Positions 27,945-35,747 of a DNA stretch of 64,000 bases are shown here, piece by piece; the stretch's first letter is position 1, and the number at the start of each line of letters is the position of its first letter. The translations under genes were made by a program, and so were the position numbers. A model generated the notes under the pieces. The model was not told the DNA's origin. It was given only the letters and a program-made list of their open reading frames with translations, and searched no databases. This stretch comes from an uncultured Clostridia bacterium. Lineage in GTDB: Bacteria > Bacillota > Clostridia > Oscillospirales > Acutalibacteraceae. The stretch lies in NCBI GenBank assembly GCA_947305745.1, contig CAMZEH010000004.1:1-64000 (forward strand). The letters run 5' to 3'.

Positions 27945-28799
27945 ATGAATATAGCGCTCCTGAGCAAACATTTCAAAACTAATATCTGCAATATAATTGA
28001 AAAAATTATATCAGAGCTGTCAAACTATGAATGCGATATTTTGATGCACTCGTCTTCATCGAAAAACTTTTCAAATTCAAAAATTACTTGTTTTGATGAC
28101 CCGGACGAAATCATTAAAAAAAGCGATATAGTCTTTGTAGTAGGCGGAGACGGAACGATAGTGCATTACGCCAAAGAAGCCGCGAAGTTTGATAAACCTA
28201 TATTTGGCATAAACGGAGGAAATCTTGGATTTTTGTCCGCGTGCGATAAAGATGAAATCTTAAAAGTGCGCGAAATTATCGAGGGCAATTACCTGATAAG
28301 CGAGCGCTTGATGCTGGTTATAGAATTCGAAGGCAAACATTTTACTGCGCTTAACGATGTAGTCGTTAATAGAAATGCTGATGCCTCGATATTGAGGTAT
28401 GATGTTTCAAAAAAAGGAAAATTGATATGCAGTCATAGCGCGGACGGAATAATTTTTTCAACTCCCACAGGCTCTACGGCTTATTCGCTTTCTGCTGGTG
28501 GCCCGATTATCGATGAAAATCTCGGCTCGATAGTTTTGACTCCGATTTGCGCACATACACTCGCCACGCGTAGCATGGTTTTGGATGCGAGCGGTGAGCT
28601 AAGCCTTAGCATTAAAAAATCCAAAAATGAAAATGATGAATTTTTTATCAGCATAGATGGTGAAACGTTCAGACAAAATTTAAGCGAAAACAAAACTATA
28701 AAAATCACCAAATCAAAACTCACGGCGAAATTTATCGAACCCATGAACTATAATTTTTATGATAAGATTAGAAAAAAATTGGTTGGCGATTTGCAATAA
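27945..28799 (+). CDS. nadK: NAD kinase
   Basis: Phosphorylates NAD to NADP. About 284 residues. It shows VVGGDGTIVHYA (GGDG phosphate-binding motif) and the SADGIIFSTPTGSTAYS stretch. Start ATG 27945 behind CGGGGTGA; an in-frame ATG at 27927 lacks a site. Lies between tlyA and pduL. Confidence 0.96.
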   Translation: MNIALLSKHFKTNICNIIEKIISELSNYECDILMHSSSSKNFSNSKITCFDDPDEIIKKSDIVFVVGGDGTIVHYAKEAAKFDKPIFGINGGNLGFLSACDKDEILKVREIIEGNYLISERLMLVIEFEGKHFTALNDVVVNRNADASILRYDVSKKGKLICSHSADGIIFSTPTGSTAYSLSAGGPIIDENLGSIVLTPICAHTLATRSMVLDASGELSLSIKKSKNENDEFFISIDGETFRQNLSENKTIKITKSKLTAKFIEPMNYNFYDKIRKKLVGDLQ

Positions 28800-28821
28800 A
28801 TATATGAAGGAGTGCGATTTT

Positions 28822-29391
28822 ATGAAAGTACCCGTTGAAGTTTCGGCAAGGCATGTTCATCTATCCGAAAAAGACATAAAAAAACTTTTCGGCGACAATC
28901 ACAATCTTACTCACAAAAGAGATCTTTCTCAGCCGGGTCAGTTTTTGTGCGAAGAAAGAGTGGAAGTTGTTGGTGCAAAGGGTTCTTTTGGATCGGTTGC
29001 GATTTTAGGGCCTGCGCGAAATCAAACGCAATTCGAAATATCACTTACAGACTCAAGAAAATTGGGGATAACACCGTTCATACGCGAGTCGGGAGATCTG
29101 GAAGGTACTCCGGGCTGCATTTTGCGTGGGCCGAACGGGGAAGCTCAAATCGAGAGCGGAGTTATAATAGCCAAAAGGCACATTCACATGCACACGAGCG
29201 ATGCCGAAAAATTAGGCGCGCAAAACGGACAAATATGCAAAGTGAAAATCGATGCCAAAGAGCGTTCGTTAATTTTCGATGATGTTGTGATACGCGTAAG
29301 CGATAAATTTGCCTTGGCGATGCATATTGATACTGATGAAGGAAATGCGGTAAACTGGGCTATAGGTGTGTTGGGTAGCGTTATTTTATAG
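28822..29391 (+). CDS. pduL: PduL-type phosphotransacylase
   Basis: Zinc-dependent phosphate acyltransferase of the PduL family, about 189 residues, which interconverts acyl-CoA and acyl-phosphate and is unrelated in fold to Pta. Metal-binding histidines sit in SARHVHLSEKD and IAKRHIHMHTSD, with the KRDLSQPGQF motif between. Start ATG 28822 after AAGGAGTG. No microcompartment shell genes are near, and there is no encapsulation peptide by eye. The likely role is acetyl-CoA to acetyl-phosphate, which AckA at 59.4 kb would turn into acetate and ATP. That pairing is inference. Confidence 0.9.
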   Translation: MKVPVEVSARHVHLSEKDIKKLFGDNHNLTHKRDLSQPGQFLCEERVEVVGAKGSFGSVAILGPARNQTQFEISLTDSRKLGITPFIRESGDLEGTPGCILRGPNGEAQIESGVIIAKRHIHMHTSDAEKLGAQNGQICKVKIDAKERSLIFDDVVIRVSDKFALAMHIDTDEGNAVNWAIGVLGSVIL

Positions 29392-29471
29392 TTATATTTT
29401 ATAATAATTTATATTTATAAAAATAATTACTGTTAAAGCATACGAAATTTTATCTAAATTGTAGTTTATTG

Positions 29472-29501
29472 TTGATTTAACGAAACAAATAGTGCTATCA
29501 T
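29472..29501 (+). promoter_or_regulatory. Possible promoter of rsmH-ftsL
   Basis: TTGATT (29472-29477), 18-base spacer, TATCAT (29496-29501). The transcript would include a hairpin (29485-29529) of 11 paired bases with one G-U and a 23-base loop. mraZ, the usual first gene of this cluster, is absent upstream. Confidence 0.45.
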
Positions 29502-29571
29502 CTATGCTGTGAGGGATTGCGCTATTTGTCGTATTCGCTTTTAGAAATAAAATGTTAAGAGGAATAAAGTA

Positions 29572-30501
29572 GTGGAATTTAATCACAAAACCGTTTTACT
29601 TAGCGAGACTCTTGAATATCTATCCATAAACCCCGATGGCGTATACGTTGACGGTACGGCCGGTGGTGGAGGGCTGTCGATTGAGATAGCCAAAAAACTG
29701 AGTGCTAAGGGAAAACTTATTTGTATCGATCAAGACCCTGATGCTATTTCAGTTTGTAAAGAGCGTTTGAGACGTTTTAATAATGTGGAATTTGTTCAGG
29801 ATAATTTCGCGAATATCAATTCGGCAGTACATAGTTTGGGCATCGGTTCGGTGGACGGCGTAGCGTTTGACATAGGCGTTTCGTCTTATCAGCTCGATGA
29901 AGCTTCAAGAGGCTTTTCTTACAGCAAAGAAGCTAAGCTCGATATGAGAATGAGCAAGTCAGGAATGTCGGCGTACGATGTTGTTAATAATTTCAATGCC
30001 GAGGAGCTTAAGAAAATTATAAGTAAATACGGTGAGGAGCGTTTTGCAGGGAGAATCGCACAGGCTATCGCGGATTTCAGGGCCAAGAAACCTATTGAAA
30101 CAACAACTTGCCTTTCCGATATTGTTGTGGGTGCGATACCGTGTAGTGCGAGAAGGACGGGTGGACATCCCGCCAAAAGGACATTTCAGGCGATCAGAAT
30201 TTTTGTAAACGATGAGCTTGGAAATCTCTCGCAAGGACTAAAAGGCGCATTTGATCTGCTTTCCGAAGGCGGTAGGTTTGTTGTAATAACTTTTCACTCG
30301 CTTGAAGATCGCATTGTCAAAAATCACATGAAAGAATGGACCACGGGCTGCATTTGCCCACCGGATTTTCCGGTTTGCGTTTGCGAAAATCGCCCGAAAG
30401 CCAAGTTGATTTGCAGAAAAGCAGTAACGCCTTCAGAAGAGGAACTGGAAAGTAATATAAGGAGCCGAAGCGCAAAACTGCGTGTGGCTGAAAAATTATA
30501 A
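29572..30501 (+). CDS. rsmH: 16S rRNA (cytosine(1402)-N(4))-methyltransferase
   Basis: SAM-dependent N4 methylation of C1402 in the ribosomal decoding site (formerly MraW). 309 residues. It shows HKTVLLSETLEYL at the start, the SAM loop DGTAGGGGLS, FDIGVSSYQLDEASRGFSY and VVITFHSLEDRIVK near the end. Start GTG behind AAGAGG. First gene of what is left of the dcw cluster here. Confidence 0.97.
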   Translation: MEFNHKTVLLSETLEYLSINPDGVYVDGTAGGGGLSIEIAKKLSAKGKLICIDQDPDAISVCKERLRRFNNVEFVQDNFANINSAVHSLGIGSVDGVAFDIGVSSYQLDEASRGFSYSKEAKLDMRMSKSGMSAYDVVNNFNAEELKKIISKYGEERFAGRIAQAIADFRAKKPIETTTCLSDIVVGAIPCSARRTGGHPAKRTFQAIRIFVNDELGNLSQGLKGAFDLLSEGGRFVVITFHSLEDRIVKNHMKEWTTGCICPPDFPVCVCENRPKAKLICRKAVTPSEEELESNIRSRSAKLRVAEKL

Positions 30502-30538
30502 ATTAAGAAGTATAAAATAAAAGAGGGGAATTACAGAG

Positions 30539-30916
30539 ATGTACAACAGGAACGCTGCGTATGACTTTGGAGCATTAGAAAGGCAAAAACGAAAAGGCCA
30601 GATAGTAGAGCTACCAAGCCGGAGAGCAAGAAGAAAAGAAAAGCTCAAATCCAAAAAGATGGTGCTTATGGCTGCATTTTCGGTGTTTATGGCTTCGGCG
30701 ACGGTTGTATCTGGATTTGTTATGGGTCAAGTAAAGCTCACCGAAATTACCGATCAAACCGAAAAAGCTTCGAAGATGCTCGATGAATGTGAAAGCTCAA
30801 ATACGCAGTTGCGCATGGAACTCGAGTCCAAAGGTGTATCAAAAATATCGGAAAACGACTCTGTACATAATGAAATAGTAAAAATCCCCAAAGAAGTTCT
30901 GACAGAAGCGCACTAG
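30539..30916 (+). CDS. FtsL-like cell division protein
   Basis: 125 residues with a basic cytoplasmic N-terminus (about 1-40, RRARRKEKLKSKK), one membrane segment (about 41-65) and a short outside helix with coiled-coil character (TEKASKMLDECESSNTQLR). This layout, and the position directly after rsmH, fit FtsL, the small bitopic septal protein that works with DivIC and FtsB. The sequence is too divergent to assign by motif. ftsI and the rest of the dcw cluster do not follow. Confidence 0.7.
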   Translation: MYNRNAAYDFGALERQKRKGQIVELPSRRARRKEKLKSKKMVLMAAFSVFMASATVVSGFVMGQVKLTEITDQTEKASKMLDECESSNTQLRMELESKGVSKISENDSVHNEIVKIPKEVLTEAH

Positions 30917-30934
30917 CTTATATATTTATACTGT

Positions 30935-30975
30935 TAACGCGACTATGTTGTAGGAATTGCAATGTTGTCGCGTTA
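30935..30975 (+). terminator. Possible hairpin terminator after the ftsL-like gene
   Basis: TAACGCGAC (30935-30943) pairs perfectly with GTCGCGTTA (30967-30975) across a 23-base loop. The following T-run is weak (TTTGTG), so it may be an mRNA end structure and not a terminator. Confidence 0.4.
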
Positions 30976-31065
30976 TTTGTGTAGTATATTATTTAAATTT
31001 ATGTATTGAAGTTATTATTAATAAGATATAATAGTTTTATAAGTTTAATAAAGGATGTTATAATA

Positions 31066-31857
31066 TTGAAAAATGTATATTTTAAAAAAATGTTGTGTGT
31101 ATTGCTTTCGGCAAGTTTTATGTTACCGAATTCAGTAAGAGCCGAGAGCTCAAAGTATAGATTTAATGCTGACAGTTTAAAGAAAACAGCTAAAAAAGCG
31201 GCTCCTTATATTGGAGTTGGCGTTCCTGTTTTGGGCATTTTGGTAGCAGGTGTGATTCTATGGCCTAAGCATACCTCAAAAAGTGATCAATTATCAAATA
31301 ATCAAATACCCCAAAACCGGCCTGATGCGGTGATTGGAGATACCGCTAGGGCTGAAATGCGCAGTGAACAAATCGCGAAAGGCAGGCTCGAAGGATTTCA
31401 GTTTTATCGCCTTTCAGGTGTAACAAATCGTACATACCACGCATATATTATAACTGACTCTGATAAAGCATCGCAAGTACTGGGCTTAAAAAAAGACAGC
31501 GATGATTGGTATAAAATTGTTGCTTATCAAAACAGATGGTTAGCGAAAGGTACTAGAACTCTATTAAATCGTGGCTGGTCTTTTGAAAATCTTTTTGGGG
31601 TGGAAAGCACGTTTTATAATTCTTTTAATGAAATAACCAATGTAGACAAGGATAAGCGCAAAGGAGTAGAAGAGTTGGAGAGAAACATACAGCATAGTTT
31701 TGGCGGTGTTGTCTTTAGTGATCCCAATGATCCAGCATTAAATTCCATTCAAAAAAATGTTCGGCGTATTATCATATCATCATTACCGAAATGTAAGCCT
31801 GAAGAATTATTTGAAAGAGTTAAATCCTGCCTTTCACAGCAGGTTGACGGGGAATAA
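31066..31857 (+). CDS. Exported signal-anchored protein, unknown function
   Basis: About 263 residues. The preferred start is TTG 31066 behind AAAGGATG, giving a classical signal peptide (basic KNVYFKK, hydrophobic core, VRAES cleavage-like end). A second hydrophobic stretch (about residues 46-66, IGVGVPVLGILVAGVILW) would leave a roughly 190-residue domain anchored in the membrane. That domain has no recognised family. The two-hydrophobic-segment design recurs in the small proteins at 21645 and 35307. It faces the exported kinase gene across a shared terminator. Confidence 0.75.
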   Translation: MKNVYFKKMLCVLLSASFMLPNSVRAESSKYRFNADSLKKTAKKAAPYIGVGVPVLGILVAGVILWPKHTSKSDQLSNNQIPQNRPDAVIGDTARAEMRSEQIAKGRLEGFQFYRLSGVTNRTYHAYIITDSDKASQVLGLKKDSDDWYKIVAYQNRWLAKGTRTLLNRGWSFENLFGVESTFYNSFNEITNVDKDKRKGVEELERNIQHSFGGVVFSDPNDPALNSIQKNVRRIIISSLPKCKPEELFERVKSCLSQQVDGE

Positions 31858-31919
31858 AAATATAACAGATTATCTTTTTATTTAAATTTACGCTCGTTTT
31901 AATAATATAATTTTGTAAA

Positions 31920-31953
31920 AATCAACCTCCGGAGCTTATCCCGGAGATTGATT
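31920..31953. terminator. Bidirectional terminator between convergent genes
   Basis: CTCCGG (31927-31932) with CCGGAG (31941-31946), extended by AATCAA and TTGATT with one mismatch. On the minus strand it runs into GATTTTTAC, which fits termination of the kinase gene, and a weaker T-rich run lies on the plus strand. Confidence 0.8.
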
Positions 31954-31956
31954 AAT

Positions 31957-33582
31957 TTATTTTATAATTATTGTTTTATTTAGTTCTTCGATCGCTTCTC
32001 TGGCGGTGAATCTATCGATAGGATTTTTTGCTAAGCATTTTTTTAAGAAGTTTTGCCATTCGGTTGGTATATGCCCACCACCAATACGCATATGGAGCTG
32101 GTCAATACGTTCTGTTATAGCCGGATTTACTTCGTTATAATGAAGCATGGCATCGGTCATGTCAGTAAATGTTTCCAGTTTATAGTCATTGGTCAACATT
32201 TCCAGCGCCATAACTCCTACGCTGAATACATCTGCTCTTGCAATCAATGTTTTATCTAATCCACTCTCACATAACAATTCAGGGGCCCCATAAGCGGGAG
32301 TACCGTTAAAATGTGATACCGAATAGTTAAAATCTGCAACAGACCCGAAGTCTGATACATATATTTTCTTGTCGTCATCACTTATAACAATGTTATTGGG
32401 TTTAACGTCACGGTAGCATATTCCCACTGTATGCATAGAATCCAGCGTGTCAAGAACATTAATAAGAATCATTTTCACCCATTGAATATATCCGTCTGCA
32501 GTATGCGGATATGTTTGGCATTCGAGTCTTTGCCTAAGGGTTGTATCCATCCTTTCCTCTATATAAGGATGAAAACTTTGAATGGGAATAATATTGCGTA
32601 GTTTGCCGCTACGTAAATAGAGTTCTGTTCTAGGATTGAAAATCACGTGCATCGCTTTTTTCGGTTTAGGTTTTGAGGAAGGCTCGTAATTACGAGGTGA
32701 CTCAGATTTAAAAACTAAATCGGCGGAATTTTTTTCTAAATTTTTCTTGGGAGTAGATAATTCACCGCTATCTTTTGAGCTTTCAAGTTTTTGCTCATCA
32801 TTTAGGAAATCGTCTATATCACAATTTTCGTCATCTTCGCTGTCACTGTCATCACCAAGAACTAGTTTCTTTTTCATAATGGCGATTTGTTCTTTACATT
32901 CAGATTCAGGGTGAGAATTTTCTTCACGTCCCACCGATTGTACGTTCTCGGATGTACATAGTTTATGTAACGGTGTTTCCGGATTTTTTTGGGGAGTAGA
33001 TAATTCACCGCTATCTTTTGAGCTTTCAAGTTTTTGCTCATCATTTAGGAAATCGTCTATATCACAATTTTCGTCATCTTCGCTGTCACTGTCATCACCA
33101 AGAACTAGTTTCTTTTTCATAATGGCGATTTGTTCTTTACATTCAGATTCAGGGCGAAAATGTTCTTTGCGTTCAACCGATTGTATGCTTTCGGTTGTAT
33201 ATGTTTTATACGAAGGTAACACTGAATTCATAGAATAATTTTTCAGTACCTGCAAAACATCCTCTTTGTATTTTGGCATTAAATTTTCATTAAATTCTTT
33301 GCCATCAAAACTGTCAAACGGTATTTTTACAACATATTCTTTATTGTCATCTTTGCACTTGCATTCATAAACTATAGCCTGGTTTCCACGACCTATAGGA
33401 TTTCCCAGTACATAAGTTCTGTTGCGTTCATCTCTAAATTCGTTTTCTTCCGCCGAATACTCGGATGAGGGTATGGGGCTGTCTATTGCTGAGCAACGAT
33501 AATCGATCAAACCGAGGCATCCGCTGAAAGCAAATAGCCCTGCGCATACTACACTTAGTGATTTTTTTGAAATCTTTTTCAT
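31957..33582 (-). CDS. Exported lipoprotein Ser/Thr protein kinase with an internal acidic duplication
   Basis: 541 residues. The N-terminus has a lipoprotein signal with lipobox FSGC (Cys22), so the kinase should be anchored outside the cytoplasmic membrane. Kinase motifs are complete: glycine loop IGRGNQAIV (63-71), Lys86 in YVVKIPF, catalytic YRDVKPNN (390-397, a YRD variant of HRD), DFG at 411-413 and APE at 433-435. About 250 residues are inserted in the N-lobe, including two nearly identical 81-residue units (about 143-197 and 224-278 identical) that are rich in Asp, Glu and Ser. Extracellular bacterial Hanks-type kinases are unusual, since membrane PknB-type enzymes face the cytoplasm. 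A near-consensus promoter lies upstream. Substrate and ATP source are unknown. Confidence 0.88.
   Translation of the reverse strand: MKKISKKSLSVVCAGLFAFSGCLGLIDYRCSAIDSPIPSSEYSAEENEFRDERNRTYVLGNPIGRGNQAIVYECKCKDDNKEYVVKIPFDSFDGKEFNENLMPKYKEDVLQVLKNYSMNSVLPSYKTYTTESIQSVERKEHFRPESECKEQIAIMKKKLVLGDDSDSEDDENCDIDDFLNDEQKLESSKDSGELSTPQKNPETPLHKLCTSENVQSVGREENSHPESECKEQIAIMKKKLVLGDDSDSEDDENCDIDDFLNDEQKLESSKDSGELSTPKKNLEKNSADLVFKSESPRNYEPSSKPKPKKAMHVIFNPRTELYLRSGKLRNIIPIQSFHPYIEERMDTTLRQRLECQTYPHTADGYIQWVKMILINVLDTLDSMHTVGICYRDVKPNNIVISDDDKKIYVSDFGSVADFNYSVSHFNGTPAYGAPELLCESGLDKTLIARADVFSVGVMALEMLTNDYKLETFTDMTDAMLHYNEVNPAITERIDQLHMRIGGGHIPTEWQNFLKKCLAKNPIDRFTAREAIEELNKTIIIK
32749..32911 (-). repeat. 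163-bp perfect direct repeat in the kinase gene, copy 2
   Basis: Identical to 32992-33154 with a 243-base (81-codon) period. It encodes the distal copy of the acidic unit with LVLGDDSDSEDDENC. The reading frame is kept, so copy number could change by recombination without breaking the gene. Confidence 0.96.
32992..33154 (-). repeat. 163-bp perfect direct repeat in the kinase gene, copy 1
   Basis: Encodes the proximal acidic unit of the exported kinase, about residues 143-197. The flanking codons of the two units are similar but not identical, so an older duplication may have been partly homogenised. Confidence 0.96.
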
Positions 33583-33883
33583 AAATAAACCTCCATTTTT
33601 ACTTTTCTACCAACATTATAGCTCAAAAATTTAAAAAAGTCAACATTTTATAGAAATAAAAATTTAAATATTTTTTAAAATAACACGTCTGTTATAAATT
33701 TTTATTGCTTAATTTTATTATTTTAAAAGAGTATAGTTTTTAAATCGGTACAAACATATACCTTGATACTTCCATGCGAACGAACTCAATAGGATGTTAA
33801 TTTTCTGAAGTTTTTATTTTTAGTTGCACAAAAAACGACAAAAATATTCATTTTTAAGTGGCGCGTTGAGGAGGAATATGAAC
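33583..33883. other. Intergenic region between the kinase and lysozyme genes
   Basis: About 300 A+T-rich bases separate the two divergent genes. The kinase promoter lies near its left end. Toward the lysozyme gene only a weak -10-like TATAGT near 33732 is visible. No RNA gene or open frame with a ribosome binding site was found. Confidence 0.5.
33615..33643 (-). promoter_or_regulatory. Sigma-A type promoter of the exported kinase gene
   Basis: On the minus strand TTGACT (33643-33638), a 17-base spacer and TATAAT (33620-33615), about 33 bases before the kinase start. Confidence 0.85.
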
Positions 33884-34693
33884 ATGGAATTTAAAGGAAT
33901 AGATGTATCAAAATGGCAAGGAACTATCAATTGGAACGAAGCTAAAAAAAGTGGTGTTAAATTTGCTATCATTCGCGAAGGGTGGGGCAAGAAATCTCCA
34001 AGTCAAGTTGATAAAAAATTTCGTTATAACTATGAAAATGCAAAAGACGCAGGGATACCGATAGGTGTTTATCATTATTCTTATGCCGATTCGGCTGAAG
34101 ACGCAAAGCGCGAAGCCGAATTTTGCTTGGAAAACATAAGAAACATGCAGATTGAATATCCTGTTTGCTTTGATATTGAAGACAGGGAAATGCTGAAACT
34201 CTCAAATCGCCAGAGAACGGATATTGTAACGGCTTTTTGTTCAGAGGTTGAAAAAGCGGGCTACTATGCTATGTTTTATTGCAATTTGAACTGGCTTAAT
34301 AATTATTTGATAAAAGAAGAATTACTGCCAAAATACGATTTATGGCTTGCAAATTGGAGTGCCGTGAAGTTGCCGCTTGAGTGCGGTATCTGGCAGAAGT
34401 CGGATAAAGGAATTGTCAACGGAATAGGCGGAAATGTTGATATTGATATTTCTTATAAAAACTATCCGGAAATTATAAAATTGAAAGGTTTAAACGGATT
34501 TGCAAAATCAAATGTTTCGAACGCGATCAAAAAAGAAATTTATTTTAATTATATCGTCAAAAAAGGAGATACCTTATGGAGTTTATCCCAAAGGTATCTC
34601 GGGAGCGGTTCGAAATATAAAGAAATCCAAGTTTTAAATGCCCTGAATTCCGATACAATTTATGTCGGACAAACTTTAAGAATACCAAAATAA
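33884..34693 (+). CDS. GH25 lysozyme (muramidase) with C-terminal LysM
   Basis: About 269 residues. The N-terminal GH25 domain (1 to about 195) begins with GIDVSKWQGTINW and carries the Asp/Glu pattern in YPVCFDIEDREM. A LysM peptidoglycan-binding motif follows (YIVKKGDTLWSLSQRYL to the end). ATG 33884 is at the right distance from AGGAGG; the ATG at 33878 is too close. No signal peptide is present, as in phage endolysins that rely on a holin. The next gene, 12 bases on, is holin-like. The pair resembles a phage lysis cassette, but no other phage genes are nearby. Confidence 0.9.
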   Translation: MEFKGIDVSKWQGTINWNEAKKSGVKFAIIREGWGKKSPSQVDKKFRYNYENAKDAGIPIGVYHYSYADSAEDAKREAEFCLENIRNMQIEYPVCFDIEDREMLKLSNRQRTDIVTAFCSEVEKAGYYAMFYCNLNWLNNYLIKEELLPKYDLWLANWSAVKLPLECGIWQKSDKGIVNGIGGNVDIDISYKNYPEIIKLKGLNGFAKSNVSNAIKKEIYFNYIVKKGDTLWSLSQRYLGSGSKYKEIQVLNALNSDTIYVGQTLRIPK

Positions 34694-34705
34694 AGGAGAA
34701 AAATT

Positions 34706-34984
34706 ATGAGTAAAGAAGTATCTAAAATGCTGATGTGCTGTGTTCTTTTGGAAGGGATTATAACGTACATGAACAATTTTTTTATTTTGGGTGTGCCACA
34801 CTACAAAATGTTGGTGAGCCTCGCTTTGGGAATATTTATGGCAGTTGCGTATAAAATAGATTTGCTGAAACTTGCCCACATTGAAAGTGAAATGCCTTAT
34901 GTCGGGCTGGTGCTGACTGGAATACTTTTCTCGAGGGGCAGTAATTATATTTACGATATCTTAAAAACACTTAATATAATATAG
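34706..34984 (+). CDS. Holin-like small membrane protein
   Basis: 92 residues with two or three hydrophobic segments (about 8-28, 34-52 and 66-84). Start has AAAGGAG. Directly downstream of a GH25 lysozyme lacking a signal peptide, which suggests a holin that would let the enzyme through the membrane. Holins are too diverse to be assigned by sequence, so this rests on context and topology. Confidence 0.6.
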   Translation: MSKEVSKMLMCCVLLEGIITYMNNFFILGVPHYKMLVSLALGIFMAVAYKIDLLKLAHIESEMPYVGLVLTGILFSRGSNYIYDILKTLNII

Positions 34985-35026
34985 TCATCATTGGATATTA
35001 AAAAACTGCGAGGATAAAATTGTTTT

Positions 35027-35597
35027 TCAAACATACATTGACTTATCTCCTTCAAAGTCATTTTTTAGCAAATTAATGTATTTTTCGAAAACTTTCATGA
35101 GAATGTCGTCATTTCCATAATTTTTTTCGGCTGAGTTGTCTATTTTAATTATATAGTAGCTAAGCAATTCCGAGAAGCAGTCAAATGGCAACATTGCGCT
35201 CCAATAAAAGTACACGTGAGTCGGCTTCTTTTTTTATTCTTTCGCTAACTACGATCCACGCTGTTCCATTCTCATCAGTTCCATACTGGGTAAGCTCTGC
35301 AAGTTTTTATTTTGATTTTGTTTTTACTTCTTCTTCAGTCATTTTATCAACGTATGTGTGCATACGATAAGCACGTATTGCGTTATATAGTTTTGTACTC
35401 ACAAGTACCGTACCTGCTGCAACTGTGCTTGCCCCAATTATGCTTACGCCGGTACTGATTACCGGATGCTTGACAATAAAATCCCCCAGTTTGTTTTCAG
35501 AATTACAGGCTGCTGAAACTGTGCTGTTTCCGAGAATTCCTATTGAAAGTGCTGTTGCAATAATACTATTATACGTTTTCTTTAAATTATTTTTCAT
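35027..35597 (-). pseudogene. Decayed exported-protein gene (one nonsense codon, one frameshift)
   Basis: The intact 5' frame (35597 to 35307, 96 residues) has a signal peptide ending in STVSAAC and a membrane segment (about 47-68). It stops at a TAA at 35307. The same frame continues past it for about 40 sensible codons (LAELTQYGTDENGTAWIVV) until about 35205, where a shift to another frame gives a further 60 residues (YFYWSAMLPFDCFSELL) to the TGA at 35027. Together they make one protein of about 195 residues with two lesions. A consensus promoter is intact upstream, so the decay is probably recent. No family recognised; design resembles the exported protein at 31066. Confidence 0.7.
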
Positions 35598-35630
35598 AAA
35601 ATCCTCATTTTATAAAAAGTCTTTAATCCA

Positions 35631-35659
35631 ATTATAAACCAATTCACGCTTTTTGTCAA
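35631..35659 (-). promoter_or_regulatory. Sigma-A type promoter of the decayed exported-protein gene
   Basis: Minus strand TTGACA (35659-35654), 17-base spacer, TATAAT (35636-35631). A perfect consensus. Confidence 0.85.
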
Positions 35660-35747
35660 TGTAACCGTTCTATTTGCGAATGTTGTATCTGGAAAATATA
35701 TCTTATTTTTGGTATCATTTAATCATAGGCTGGTGAGAAATTCATAT

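Noticed and set aside
29392..29586. 64-residue minus-strand open frame before rsmH
   Set aside because: No ribosome binding site, A/T-rich chance sequence lying over the rsmH leader.
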